DNA of 32,842 nt from Spirochaetes bacterium ADurb.Bin215 (GCA_002070025.1 MWCL01000020.1:1-32842); one strand, 5' to 3'; shown: positions 22,939-31,563, counted from the stretch's first letter. Numbers and translations are program-made. Notes: generated by a model not told the origin, from the sequence alone.

Positions 22939-24921
22939 TCATTTCTCCTTGTAAGTAAATCTGAAGGGCGTAAATTCCCTCCCGGTTTCAGTAAAGAACT
23001 TTGAAAAGAATTCATAGTACTGGAGACGTATTACCTGAATGGTAACAATGAGCCCTTCCAGAACAATGATGACCAGATTGCCGAATATACCGATTATCAG
23101 ACCTCCGGCGGAAAGCGACCCGCCTACCAGATCCGACATGGTGAAAATGATGAAACTTAATACCGCGTGGGAAAGCGCGAACGCTCCGACACGGAGAAAA
23201 CTGACCGAGTTCGAAATATTGGTGGAAACCACTTCCAGAACTTCAACGACACCCTCGATCATGGCCGAAAAAAGCCCGTTCTCAAGAATGGGCCGATGTC
23301 CTTCCACAAGCCGGCTGAAGGGCTCGGCAAAGAAAAGACCCAGAAGGATTGTTCCCAGCACCACTGCGTCTATCCAGACGAAGGGAATCGAGAACACCAG
23401 AATCCGGACGATCATGAATACGGAATACCAGAAAAAGAAGGCGCCCAGCAATCCGGTTTTACTGAAGATGGCTTTTGCCGGCCGTCCCAGCGAGAACTGG
23501 TTGATGATGTTTATGATCAGTCCTATCGAGTTGATGACGAATCCGATACAGAGCGTAAACCCGAAGAAATATATCAGTTTGTCCAGGGAGTCCTTGCTCG
23601 GCATCATTTCCAGTATCGCGTGACGCGGCTCACCCCACAAACCGGTGACCCAGTGGCCGAACGGTGCAAGCAGGGTTGAATTGGCAAAGAACTCTCCCGT
23701 TAGCAGACCCATTATCGTGCTCGATATGCCGATCGCGACAAATATGGGTCCGAAATGATTCCATTGGTACAGGGGAGGAATCAGTTTCTTGATCAGAAGA
23801 AAGCCAACGAGAAGAAAGACCAGTCCTTGTCCGGCGTCGCCGAACATGATCCCGAACAGCAGGGTAAAGAAAAAGGCGACCACCGGGGTAGGATCAATGG
23901 TTCCGTACAGGGGCGCCCCGTAACTGAAAATCATGCGTTCAAAACTTTTTACGAACTTTCCGTGCCGGTAGCGGACCGGTACTTTTTCCCTGCCGGCCTG
24001 TACGGACGGTACTTCTTCGGGTTCGTACACCCGGATGGCAATCCTTCCTTCGGTACAGTTATCCAGATCCTGCATGAGGGTGGTACTGTCATCCGCGGCT
24101 ATCCAGCCGAGAATGCGGTAAACCAGCTGGGTTGATTCCAGGGACTCCCGGACCGCCTGTACTCCAGCGGCAAGAGAAAAGGTTAACAGGAGCCGGATGA
24201 TTTCTGCCCTATGAATCGACGCGAACCGGGTCCGGTCTTCGATCACCCGCACCGCTTCGTCATTTGACTCGGCAACCTGCGCCTTGAGCCCTTCAATGAC
24301 ATCATCGGGAATTCCCTTGAAATCCGTGGGGATATCGAGGGGTATGAATCCGTATCGTTTCAGTTCGGTATCAAGCGCGAACCGCCCTTTTTTGGAGGAG
24401 GCGGCGAGAATGCGCGTATGGTCCTCACCGAGCGGAATGATTACGCCGCGGTCGCCGACCGCGAATTTGAGCTCATCCAGGTACTGGGGATCAATCTTTC
24501 CGAACCGCATCGACAAAAAGGTGAGATGTTCAAATTCACTGTAGGCAACTTTAAGGTTCGCGAAAGCCATTGCCTCGTCGTACGCGTTGGTTACCCGTTT
24601 TTTATGATCCAGGGCTTCCATCTCACGAGCCCTCAGATCCTCCACATCCGCCAGAATCTGCCGCGCCGAGCGATCATCGTCTTCTGTGGGGAGTGTTGTT
24701 TCAGGGGTATACTCAAAAACATCGGGAATACCGAGGTACGTACGGACCCCCTGAAGATTTGCTACCATCTCGCTGTAAGAATTATTGTGGTCAGCTCCGG
24801 AAAAATCAGTCTCGTTCTGAATCTGGAAATTGGCGTTCTTGCCGAGATACTCGAGTACACGGTCAATGTCCTGTTTGAGGATCATCAGTTCCACGAGCTT
24901 CATCTTCGATGTTCTAAGCAT
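22939..24921 (-). CDS. atpI: V-type ATPase membrane subunit I (stator, a-type)
   Basis: A 660-residue two-part subunit. The cytoplasmic half (about 1-330) is helical and binds the peripheral stalks. The C-terminal half has about seven to eight membrane helices, beginning near TPVVAFFFTLLFGIMFGDAGQG, and includes the conserved RVGAFALSHAVLSF whose Arg faces the rotor ring and completes the ion path. ATG 24921 is preferred because GAGGG lies upstream; it overlaps the end of subunit C by 8 bases. ATG 24903, where family similarity starts (MKLVELMILK), is an alternative. Confidence 0.95.
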   Translation of the reverse strand: MLRTSKMKLVELMILKQDIDRVLEYLGKNANFQIQNETDFSGADHNNSYSEMVANLQGVRTYLGIPDVFEYTPETTLPTEDDDRSARQILADVEDLRAREMEALDHKKRVTNAYDEAMAFANLKVAYSEFEHLTFLSMRFGKIDPQYLDELKFAVGDRGVIIPLGEDHTRILAASSKKGRFALDTELKRYGFIPLDIPTDFKGIPDDVIEGLKAQVAESNDEAVRVIEDRTRFASIHRAEIIRLLLTFSLAAGVQAVRESLESTQLVYRILGWIAADDSTTLMQDLDNCTEGRIAIRVYEPEEVPSVQAGREKVPVRYRHGKFVKSFERMIFSYGAPLYGTIDPTPVVAFFFTLLFGIMFGDAGQGLVFLLVGFLLIKKLIPPLYQWNHFGPIFVAIGISSTIMGLLTGEFFANSTLLAPFGHWVTGLWGEPRHAILEMMPSKDSLDKLIYFFGFTLCIGFVINSIGLIINIINQFSLGRPAKAIFSKTGLLGAFFFWYSVFMIVRILVFSIPFVWIDAVVLGTILLGLFFAEPFSRLVEGHRPILENGLFSAMIEGVVEVLEVVSTNISNSVSFLRVGAFALSHAVLSFIIFTMSDLVGGSLSAGGLIIGIFGNLVIIVLEGLIVTIQVIRLQYYEFFSKFFTETGREFTPFRFTYKEK

Positions 24922-25933
24922 TAAAGATATCCCTCACATATTCATTCAACTGGGTTTCATTTGCCCCGAGACGAAGTCCCTCAGCGGCGACACGGATCAT
25001 CTGGTCCTCCAGCTGTTTAATCTTGAGAAACGAAACCAGCACACCCACGGTGAACGGATTTTGGTGAAACAGGGACATTGCTGTCCGGAACAAGTACTTG
25101 TCCGCGGTTAACTGCGCCCAGCGGGGATCAAGCGTCCAGGGGAATCCCTCTTCATGGGGATTCAGCAACCATCCGTATTTCCAGCCGGTCCAGTCGGCAT
25201 GGGAATCAAACGCGCGGTCAAGCACGGAAAGGGCCGGCCCGCAAAGAATTTCACGGGTGGATTCCGGTTCATCATGACCGGCCAGCATTGATTCAATTTC
25301 GTCCGCACTGGTATTGTAATACGAAACGAGGCGCATCGCCCAGACTATGTTTTGCAGAATTATCTCTTCACGGATAAGGTTTTCCGTCGCGGCCCGATCC
25401 TTGCCGGAAAGCTGGAGGAAAGCACGCCACACGGACCGGTAATACTCATGATCTAGCCGGTTCTCCCAGGCGAGGTGTTCCGCTTCTTTTGGGACACGGT
25501 TAAACCAGGCGAGCGGTCCGTTTTTGGTCATCTCAGCGATATCGGGCCACTTTGTCCGGTCAAGAATTGAAAATTGCTTCAAGTCCACCATGAACGGAGG
25601 ATCTTTCTCTCCGGTGATAACGGCGGTAACCGCAGCCTTGAGATTGTTGTAGTCGTAGAAGGAAAGAAGGGCTTTCGATAAAGGATCCGGTGTGTCGTAC
25701 GAGGAAAGGAGTGTAATAAATTCGTCAACCGCTTTTTGTTCCGCCCGCCGTTCGAGATACAGCGTCAGTAATCCTTCAGGAACCAGGGGAACTTCATCGT
25801 TGAAGAGTGTTGTCCAGAGATCACGGAGGCGTTTTGCCTCAAACAGGCGCGGGGTCCGTTTTCCTACGAAAGAACGGGCATAAATACCGCTTGCTTTTGC
25901 ATATACATAGGAATCGGCGGCGAATCGGTCCAT
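24914..25933 (-). CDS. atpC: V-type ATPase subunit C (d/AC39 type)
   Basis: A 339-residue helical, funnel-shaped socket linking the central stalk to the membrane ring. The start YVYAKASGIYARSFVGKR, the middle YDYNNLKAAVTAVITG and the ending PFTVGVLVSFLKIKQLEDQMIRVAAEG are typical of the AC39 family. It begins 3 bases after the small coiled-coil gene and overlaps subunit I by 8 bases. Confidence 0.92.
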   Translation of the reverse strand: MDRFAADSYVYAKASGIYARSFVGKRTPRLFEAKRLRDLWTTLFNDEVPLVPEGLLTLYLERRAEQKAVDEFITLLSSYDTPDPLSKALLSFYDYNNLKAAVTAVITGEKDPPFMVDLKQFSILDRTKWPDIAEMTKNGPLAWFNRVPKEAEHLAWENRLDHEYYRSVWRAFLQLSGKDRAATENLIREEIILQNIVWAMRLVSYYNTSADEIESMLAGHDEPESTREILCGPALSVLDRAFDSHADWTGWKYGWLLNPHEEGFPWTLDPRWAQLTADKYLFRTAMSLFHQNPFTVGVLVSFLKIKQLEDQMIRVAAEGLRLGANETQLNEYVRDIFNA

Positions 25934-25936
25934 GAA

Positions 25937-26239
25937 TCAGGCACCGGGAAAGAGAGAATCAAGATATCCTGAAAACGCGCCCCTGTCCTGTTCAATGGAT
26001 TCAAGGCGAGCCTGCAGTTCGGCATATTCCGTATCACGGGATGCGTCGCATTCCCGCTTCTGTTTGTCCAATCCTGTTTCCAGTTCTGCGACAATGGCTT
26101 CGTACGCCGAACGGAATTTCTGCTCGGCCTCTTCTCTTGCCGCTGTTTTGCGCTTATCGGCTTCGTTTTGGGCATCCATCATCAGGTCAAACGCCGAGCG
26201 TTCAACGTCAATCAAATGACTAATAACATCTTGTTCCAT
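25937..26239 (-). CDS. V-ATPase-linked coiled-coil protein (G/H-like stalk subunit)
   Basis: A 100-residue, highly charged helical protein: VISHLIDVERSAFDLMMDAQ, then long Ala/Glu/Lys/Arg heptads. This matches the small peripheral-stalk subunit (G, also called H) that pairs with the subunit E helix. It is first gene of the ATPase cluster. ATG 26239 was chosen, with GAGGTGA 5 bases upstream; the open frame to 26272 adds no plausible sequence. The identity rests on coiled-coil character and location. Confidence 0.75.
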   Translation of the reverse strand: MEQDVISHLIDVERSAFDLMMDAQNEADKRKTAAREEAEQKFRSAYEAIVAELETGLDKQKRECDASRDTEYAELQARLESIEQDRGAFSGYLDSLFPGA

Positions 26240-26313
26240 CAGGGTCACCTCACATGTTTCGGTGCCGGTCATGACGGCCGGAGCGCCGCTTCAGGAAACT
26301 TGTCCCGGATCAC
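26240..26313 (-). other. Gap before the V-ATPase genes
   Basis: A 74-base gap between the EIIA gene and the first ATPase gene. It holds the perfect 8-base palindrome GTCATGAC flanked by GCCG/CGGC, enough for a weak hairpin, but no T-run follows, so it is not a terminator. A TATAAG at the end of the EIIA gene lacks a -35. No confident promoter is seen, so the ATPase genes may be read from upstream. Confidence 0.4.
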
Positions 26314-26790
26314 TTATACGAATGCTGACAGTAGCACATCCTCATACTTGCAGATTGTTGAATATACTCCTTCCGATGACCGCTGTTCAAGCATGGACGG
26401 GAAGAAGGCGGGGTCCTTGAGAAGTGTCGCAACCCGGTGCAGAACACCCAGATGAAACGAACAGGAAGAACAGGATGAAAAAAGCATGAATACCAGATGA
26501 ACCGGTTCCCCGTCCAGAGAATCGTATTCGATTCCGTTCCGGGATATACCGATCACACCCTTTACGCCGGAGATGCTGTCGAGCTGGCCATGCGGGATGG
26601 CAATACCCCGCATGATACCGGTCGACTGCTTGTCTTCCCGTGCACGTATCGCGTCCAGGAGATCCAAACGGGATACATGCGGGTTATTCGCGACGAATAC
26701 CTCTACCAGTTCTTCAAAAACTTCGTTCTTGTCCTCACTTTCCAGATCTACCTTGATCAAGGAGGGAGAAAAAATGCTGCCCAATACCAT
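26314..26790 (-). CDS. ptsN: PTS EIIA(Ntr/Fru)-type regulatory protein with a CxxC motif
   Basis: A 158-residue single EIIA domain with the phosphorylation site His67 in RGIAIPHGQL and the second histidine His113 in FHLGVLHRVATLL. Just before His113 lies CSSC (Cys107, Cys110), where relatives have a non-cysteine loop. No EIIB or EIIC is nearby, so a regulatory PtsN role is likely, not sugar transport. ATG 26790 has GGAG 6 bases upstream; TTG 26793 is less likely. It lies between secG (12 bases) and the V-ATPase genes (74 bases) and may be co-transcribed with both. Confidence 0.88.
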   Translation of the reverse strand: MVLGSIFSPSLIKVDLESEDKNEVFEELVEVFVANNPHVSRLDLLDAIRAREDKQSTGIMRGIAIPHGQLDSISGVKGVIGISRNGIEYDSLDGEPVHLVFMLFSSCSSCSFHLGVLHRVATLLKDPAFFPSMLEQRSSEGVYSTICKYEDVLLSAFV

Positions 26791-26802
26791 CAAAAACTCC
26801 GC

Positions 26803-27153
26803 TTATTCCGCGGCTGACGCTTCGGGAGCGGTTTCTGTGGCGGCAGTATCATCGTTCCACCATTCAGAATCCGTATCAGCCTGCTCTATGCGTGCAGCTT
26901 CCTCAAGGCCCTTGTCGGACGGACTCTTGTGGATAAAGGCAAGAAGAAAGGCCGTAATAAAAAACAGGGTAACGACAACATAGGTTGCCTTCGTGAGCAC
27001 ACTGGCGGAACGTGATCCGAACGCTGAGTTGCTGCCGCCTCCGAAGAGACCGCCAAGCCCGCCGCCCTCTTCATTCTGGAGCAATACCAGAATAACAATG
27101 AGGACACATACAATCACAAAGAACACCAGTAAAACCGCACCAATTATTGCCAT
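26803..27153 (-). CDS. secG: Preprotein translocase subunit SecG
   Basis: A 116-residue membrane subunit of the SecYEG export channel. Two membrane helices (about 5-25 and 55-75) flank the signature LLQNEEGGGLGGLFGG and SNSAFGSRSASVLTKAT. The C-terminal ~40 residues are an acidic, Ala/Thr/Glu-rich tail (EQADTDSEWW onward), longer than in E. coli or Bacillus. ATG 27153 has TGGAG 6 bases upstream. The pgk-tpiA-secG order is common in bacteria. Confidence 0.94.
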   Translation of the reverse strand: MAIIGAVLLVFFVIVCVLIVILVLLQNEEGGGLGGLFGGGSNSAFGSRSASVLTKATYVVVTLFFITAFLLAFIHKSPSDKGLEEAARIEQADTDSEWWNDDTAATETAPEASAAE

Positions 27154-27182
27154 ATGAAACTCCAAGTAATATTTCGGACCTT

Positions 27183-27211
27183 ACTATACCCAAATGCCCG
27201 CGGTTATGCAA
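27183..27211 (-). promoter_or_regulatory. Possible promoter of secG
   Basis: On the minus strand: TTGCAT (plus 27206-27211), a 17-base spacer and TATAGT (plus 27183-27188, 5/6). It lies in the 67-base tpiA-secG gap. The -35 is poor; it may add to read-through from pgk. Confidence 0.4.
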
Positions 27212-27220
27212 GAGACGATC

Positions 27221-27970
27221 TTACTTGCACAGAGCGATGGGAGCGAATGTATCAGCCTTGAGCGCGGCTCCGCCGATAAGACCGCCGTCAATGTTTTCCT
27301 TGGCCAGAAGCGCTTCGGCGTTCTCCGCTTTCATTGAACCGCCGTACTGGATAACCATGGCAGCAGCAGCGTCCGCACCGTACATTTCGCCGACAACCTT
27401 GCGGATAAAGGCATGGATGGCATCCGCGTCTTCGGGAGTCGCGGTTTTTCCCGTTCCGATTGCCCAAACGGGTTCATAGGCGATGGTTACGCGCTTGAGA
27501 TCATCAGCTGAAACACCGGCAAGGCCCTTGCGGGTCTGTTCTTCGCACACTGCTTCCGCTTTTCCGGCTTCGCGTTCTTCCAGGAGTTCTCCCACGCAGA
27601 GGATTACTTCAAGGCCGTGGCTCAGCGCGAGCTTCACCTTGCGGTTGATCATGTCGTCGGTTTCGCTGTAGGTGTGGCGGCGCTCGGAGTGACCGAGAAT
27701 GACCACCTGGACGCCGAGGTCCTTGAGCTGGAGGACGGACACCTCGCCGGTGTGCGCGCCCTGCTCGTCGGTACTCATGTTCTGTGCGCCGAGAAGAATA
27801 TTGGTTCCGGAAACGACCTTCGATACGGCGTCGAGCGCGGTAAATGAAGGAGCGATCATGTATTTGTTGGGTCCGCCGGCGAGGGCGGAAACGAGGTCCT
27901 TGGCAAGAGCGACCGCTTCACCGGTGGTCTTGTGCATTTTCCAGTTGCCTGCAATAAAGTTCTTTCTCAT
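27221..27970 (-). CDS. tpiA: Triosephosphate isomerase
   Basis: A 249-residue TIM-barrel enzyme that interconverts dihydroxyacetone phosphate and glyceraldehyde 3-phosphate. The catalytic set is complete: Lys11 (GNWKMHK), His94 (ILGHSERR) and Glu166 (AYEPVWAIGTGKTAT). ATG 27970 has AGGAG 8 bases upstream; the open frame to 28078 is an artefact overlapping the end of pgk. It lies 25 bases after pgk, in the same operon. Confidence 0.98.
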   Translation of the reverse strand: MRKNFIAGNWKMHKTTGEAVALAKDLVSALAGGPNKYMIAPSFTALDAVSKVVSGTNILLGAQNMSTDEQGAHTGEVSVLQLKDLGVQVVILGHSERRHTYSETDDMINRKVKLALSHGLEVILCVGELLEEREAGKAEAVCEEQTRKGLAGVSADDLKRVTIAYEPVWAIGTGKTATPEDADAIHAFIRKVVGEMYGADAAAAMVIQYGGSMKAENAEALLAKENIDGGLIGGAALKADTFAPIALCK

Positions 27971-27995
27971 CGTATAGTCTCCTGATTTGGTGTAC

Positions 27996-29255
27996 TTATT
28001 TTGATTCAAGCGCGGCGATTCCGGGAAGGGTCTTACCTTCGAGGAACTCGAGCGAGGCGCCACCGCCGGTTGATACATGACTCATCTTCGAAGCAAGGTT
28101 GAACTTGTTGACCGCCGCGACCGAATCACCGCCGCCTACAACACTCATCGCGCCTGCGGCAGTCGCGTCGGCTACGAGATGGGCTACATCGCCGGTTCCC
28201 TTCGCGAATGCGTCAAACTCGAATACCCCGACCGGACCGTTCCAGACGATGGACTTCGATGCGAGAATGGTTTCCTTGTAAATAGCCCGGGTCTTGGGAC
28301 CAACATCCATACCCATCTTGCCGTCGGGGATGTCCAGCGCATCTACATTGGTAACCGGTGTGTCGGGAGCGAAGCCGTCGCCGCAAACATGGTCTACCGG
28401 AAGGATAATCTTGACATTCTTTGCCGAAGCGGCGGAAAGAAGGCTTTTTGCGGTATCGATAAAGTCGTCTTCAACGAGGGATTTTCCCACGGTGTGCCCC
28501 TGGGCCTTGAGGAAGGTGTAGGCCATACCGCCGCCGATGATGAGGGCGGAGGCGTTCTTGAGCAGGCTTTCGAGCACCGCGATCTTCGAGGAAACTTTCG
28601 CGCCGCCGATGATGGCGGTCATGGGCTTGGGAGGATTGGTAACCATGGGTTCGAGATATGCAACCTCTTTTTCCATGAGGAAGCCGCCGACCTTGACCTG
28701 CATGAACTTCGCGATGGTCGCGGTAGAGGCATGGGCACGGTGCGCGGTTCCGAACGCGTCATTTACATAGACATCGCCGTACGCTGCAAGTTCTTTTGCG
28801 AGCACTTCCTGTTCAGCAAGGTCTTTGGAAGTTTCTTCCTTGTGGAAACGGGTATTTTCGAGCATGAGGATGCCGCCCTCGGGAAGCGCGTCAACAGCGG
28901 CTTTCTGTCCGATGCAGGAATCGGCAAAGGCAACCGGAAGACCGAGCTTGCCGGAAAGATACTCGGCAACGGGTTTCATGCGGTGCTTGCCGGCGATGAA
29001 CGCGTCCATGTCAAACGCCTTGCCGTCTTTTTCCGCTTTCTCTTTGGCCTTCTTGGGGTCCTTGGCGGGATCGCCGAGATGGCTCATGAGCACGATTGAG
29101 CGGGGTTTTTGCTCGAGTATATATTTGATGGAGGGAAGCGCCGCGGTAATACGGGTATCATCCTGTACAACTCCGTCTTTCATGGGCACATTGAAATCTA
29201 CACGCATGATGATGCGCTTGCCTGAAAGGTCAACATCCTTGATTGTCTTTATCAT
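27996..29255 (-). CDS. pgk: Phosphoglycerate kinase
   Basis: A 419-residue glycolytic kinase, which transfers phosphate from 1,3-bisphosphoglycerate to ADP. The N-terminal substrate block [15 protein letters not shown], the hinge region and the nucleotide-binding [12 protein letters not shown] near the C-terminus are all present. Length is normal, with a small Lys/Asp-rich insertion after [23 protein letters not shown] 29255 has AGGAGG 8 bases upstream. First gene of the pgk-tpiA unit, with a near-consensus promoter overlapped by a palindrome. Confidence 0.98.
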   Translation of the reverse strand: MIKTIKDVDLSGKRIIMRVDFNVPMKDGVVQDDTRITAALPSIKYILEQKPRSIVLMSHLGDPAKDPKKAKEKAEKDGKAFDMDAFIAGKHRMKPVAEYLSGKLGLPVAFADSCIGQKAAVDALPEGGILMLENTRFHKEETSKDLAEQEVLAKELAAYGDVYVNDAFGTAHRAHASTATIAKFMQVKVGGFLMEKEVAYLEPMVTNPPKPMTAIIGGAKVSSKIAVLESLLKNASALIIGGGMAYTFLKAQGHTVGKSLVEDDFIDTAKSLLSAASAKNVKIILPVDHVCGDGFAPDTPVTNVDALDIPDGKMGMDVGPKTRAIYKETILASKSIVWNGPVGVFEFDAFAKGTGDVAHLVADATAAGAMSVVGGGDSVAAVNKFNLASKMSHVSTGGGASLEFLEGKTLPGIAALESK

Positions 29256-29306
29256 ATACTGTTCCTCCTGGGGAAAATAAATAACGAGGCGTGGTTAATC
29301 GTCCAA

Positions 29307-29335
29307 AATATAGCAATTTACACCTGTTATGTAAA
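29307..29335 (-). promoter_or_regulatory. Sigma70 promoter of pgk-tpiA
   Basis: On the minus strand: TTTACA (plus 29330-29335, 5/6), a 17-base spacer and TATATT (plus 29307-29312, 5/6). The start of transcription would be about 45 bases before the pgk ATG. Confidence 0.68.
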
Positions 29336-29336
29336 T
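29316..29336. promoter_or_regulatory. Operator-like palindrome over the pgk promoter
   Basis: A perfect inverted repeat ATTTACA-N7-TGTAAAT on the minus strand (arms at plus 29330-29336 and 29316-29322). It covers the -35 hexamer and most of the spacer, the usual place for a repressor site. It does not match the Rex or CIRCE consensus as I know them. Confidence 0.5.
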
Positions 29337-29358
29337 AGGAGGTACCCCGTGGCAGCTG

Positions 29359-30222
29359 CTACCCGTTCTTCTTGATCCAGCTGTTTATGCCTTTCGCCGC
29401 ATGGGTGCCGTCGGAAACTGCCTTCGCGATCTGCAAAAATCCTCCGGTACAGTCGCCGGCAGCAAAGACACCGGGAATGTTGGTCATGAACTCGTCATTC
29501 ACCACAATATCCGTACCGTTGAGCTCCATCCCCAGGGTTGCCGCAAAGCTCGCGGCTCCAGCGGTTCCGAGCGCGGCGAAGACGCCGTCTACCGGACGCT
29601 CAGTTCCGTCTTCCGTGGTAATGGACGAAACGGAGTCCCCGCCGGAGAATGCGGTTATTTTTTCGGTGACAAAACGGGTATCATCAGGGAAATGGCCGGT
29701 TATCTCCGCGCCGTTGGTAAACACAACACGATCAGACGTAAAAGCGGCAAGTTCGGCGTATTCGTTTGCGGCATATTCGCCTGCGCCAAGCAGGGCAAGT
29801 TTTTTACCCCGGTAGAAGAAGCCGTCGCAAGTAACGCAGAAACTAATGCCCCGTCCGCGGAATTCTTCAAACCCGGGTACCTTGAGCGCGGCGCGCGCCT
29901 TACCGGTCGCAATGAGTACGGTCTTTGCGGTATGGTTTCCGCTGTCAGTCTTGACTGACCAGAGCTCCTCCATGCCGAGATGTACCACTTCTTCAGCCCG
30001 GACTTCGGCGCCGAGCCGTTCCGCCTGGGCTACGCCCCGGGCGGCAAGTTCTGCACCGGTCAGGGTTTCGGGAAATCCGTAGTAGTTTTCGATTGATTCC
30101 GCCCGTTCGAGCGCTCCTGCGTCTTTTCCGAGCACGAGCACCGTATGCCCCGACCGGACGAGATAGACCGCGGCGGAAATTCCCGCCGGTCCTTTTCCAA
30201 TGATTATTGTGTCGTATGTCAT
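29359..30222 (-). CDS. Thioredoxin-reductase-like flavoprotein lacking the NADPH signature
   Basis: A 287-residue flavoprotein disulfide reductase. FAD binding is shown by GKGPAG (9-14), and AGDC (255-258) in the late FAD block. The redox pair is Cys129/Cys132 in FCVTCDG, where thioredoxin reductases have CATC. The second nucleotide loop GAGEYA (146-151) is present, but the following HRRxxxR that grips the NADPH phosphate is missing (FTNG at 168-171 instead) and the domain is about 20 residues short. That is the pattern of pyridine-nucleotide-independent (ferredoxin-linked) thioredoxin reductases. It lies 45 bases after hom; no thioredoxin gene is adjacent. The Shine-Dalgarno is weak. Confidence 0.82.
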   Translation of the reverse strand: MTYDTIIIGKGPAGISAAVYLVRSGHTVLVLGKDAGALERAESIENYYGFPETLTGAELAARGVAQAERLGAEVRAEEVVHLGMEELWSVKTDSGNHTAKTVLIATGKARAALKVPGFEEFRGRGISFCVTCDGFFYRGKKLALLGAGEYAANEYAELAAFTSDRVVFTNGAEITGHFPDDTRFVTEKITAFSGGDSVSSITTEDGTERPVDGVFAALGTAGAASFAATLGMELNGTDIVVNDEFMTNIPGVFAAGDCTGGFLQIAKAVSDGTHAAKGINSWIKKNG

Positions 30223-30267
30223 ACTGTTAAATCTCGCGGATTATTGCACACAAGTAAAGTGACCAAA

Positions 30268-31563
30268 TCACAGTTGTTCGTCGCCGAGACCAACCCGGAT
30301 AACCGAGGCAACTTCCTGCACACAGGGAAGACCTTCAATCTCGTTGAGCGCGGCGCGCATTTTTTCCTCATTTACCCGATGCGTTACAATGGTAATGGTC
30401 GCCTTGCCGGCCTCGGCGTCAATCTGCTGGATCGCCTGGATACTCACCTCGTTGTTCGCGAAAATGTTCGAAAGCTTCGCGAGAACACCGGGCGCATCGT
30501 CTACCACACAGCGAATAAAGAAGCTGGTGAAGCATTCATTGATGGACATGACCTTTCGTTCGTTCAGCGCGAACTCGGTATCCCGGCTGAATGCGGTATC
30601 CCCCCGGAACGCCAGGTTCATCACATCGCCTACTACGGCGGAAGCAGTGGGAAGCTCCCCTGCCCCGCGGCCGTACAGCATGGACTCACCAAGGCTTTCG
30701 CCCTTGATATAAATCGCGTTAAAGGCATCCGAAACCGTGGCAAGGGGATGGTTTTTCTCTATCATGACGGGATGCACGCGGAGCTCGATGGCGTCCGGGT
30801 GATTGATACCCATGGCAAGCATCTTGATGGTGTAGCCGAACCGGTCTGCGGAACGGATATCCTCCGCCGAGATGCGGGTAATGCCCTCGCGGTAAATATC
30901 GTTGAAGCTTACCGAGCAACGGAACGCAAGCGACGCAAGAATCGAAAGCTTGTAGGCGGCGTCATAGCCCTCCACGTCGTTTTTGGGGTCCGCCTCCGCG
31001 TAGCCGAGCGCCTGCGCTTCCCTGAGGGTTTCACCGAAATCGGCGCCGGTTTCCGTCATCTTTGAAAGGATAAAGTTGGTCGTCCCGTTCACGATACCGA
31101 ATACCTTTTCGATACGATTAGCCGACAGGGAATTGCGGATCGCATGGAGTACGGGAATTCCGCCGCCCACCGCCGCTTCATAGAGGATAGTACAATTGTT
31201 TTTTTTCGCGAGATCGGTAAAACTCTTGCCGTGCTTGGCGATTACTTCCTTGTTGGAGGTAACTACATTCTTTCCGGCTTCGAGTGCCTTTTCAATAAAG
31301 CTGCGTGCCGGGTTTTCACCGCCGATTACTTCAACAACGGTATTTATTTCAGAGTCTTCAAGAATTGCGGCAATGTCATCGGTGAGCATTCCGGCGGGAA
31401 GTGTTATTCCCCGGTCAGTAGTGGTATCAAGGTCCACGATGCGTTTGAGTTCCACCCGGCATCCGGTGCGCTGCTCGAGAATTTCCCGGTCATTCAGGAG
31501 AATCTTCACGACACCCTTTCCCACCGTTCCAAAACCGATTACACCAACAACAATATCAGACAT
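30268..31563 (-). CDS. hom: Homoserine dehydrogenase
   Basis: A 431-residue enzyme of the aspartate pathway, which reduces aspartate semialdehyde to homoserine for threonine and methionine. The N-terminal Rossmann motif is GVIGFGTVGKG; the catalytic domain carries GIVNGTTNFIL and the KNDVEGYDAAYKL block with the catalytic Lys/Asp. A C-terminal ACT domain (about 350-425, VDDAPGVLAKLSNIFANNEV) suggests feedback control by threonine. ATG 31563 has GAGGAG 6 bases upstream; the frame upstream to 31638 runs through the gapA terminator. Confidence 0.97.
   Translation of the reverse strand: MSDIVVGVIGFGTVGKGVVKILLNDREILEQRTGCRVELKRIVDLDTTTDRGITLPAGMLTDDIAAILEDSEINTVVEVIGGENPARSFIEKALEAGKNVVTSNKEVIAKHGKSFTDLAKKNNCTILYEAAVGGGIPVLHAIRNSLSANRIEKVFGIVNGTTNFILSKMTETGADFGETLREAQALGYAEADPKNDVEGYDAAYKLSILASLAFRCSVSFNDIYREGITRISAEDIRSADRFGYTIKMLAMGINHPDAIELRVHPVMIEKNHPLATVSDAFNAIYIKGESLGESMLYGRGAGELPTASAVVGDVMNLAFRGDTAFSRDTEFALNERKVMSINECFTSFFIRCVVDDAPGVLAKLSNIFANNEVSIQAIQQIDAEAGKATITIVTHRVNEEKMRAALNEIEGLPCVQEVASVIRVGLGDEQL

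Noticed and set aside
26240-26313. 74-base gap considered as a tRNA or terminator
   Set aside because: No cloverleaf, TTC loop or T-run could be made; only a weak palindrome is present.
26310-26345. TATAAG at the end of the EIIA gene as the V-ATPase promoter
   Set aside because: No acceptable -35 at 16-18 bases and no extended -10.
28077-29099. Plus-strand frame of 340 codons opposite pgk
   Set aside because: A shadow of pgk, caused by the G/C-biased codons of a highly expressed gene; no ribosome-binding site or family motif.
30145-31065. Plus-strand frame of 306 codons opposite hom
   Set aside because: Antisense shadow of hom, with no independent support.
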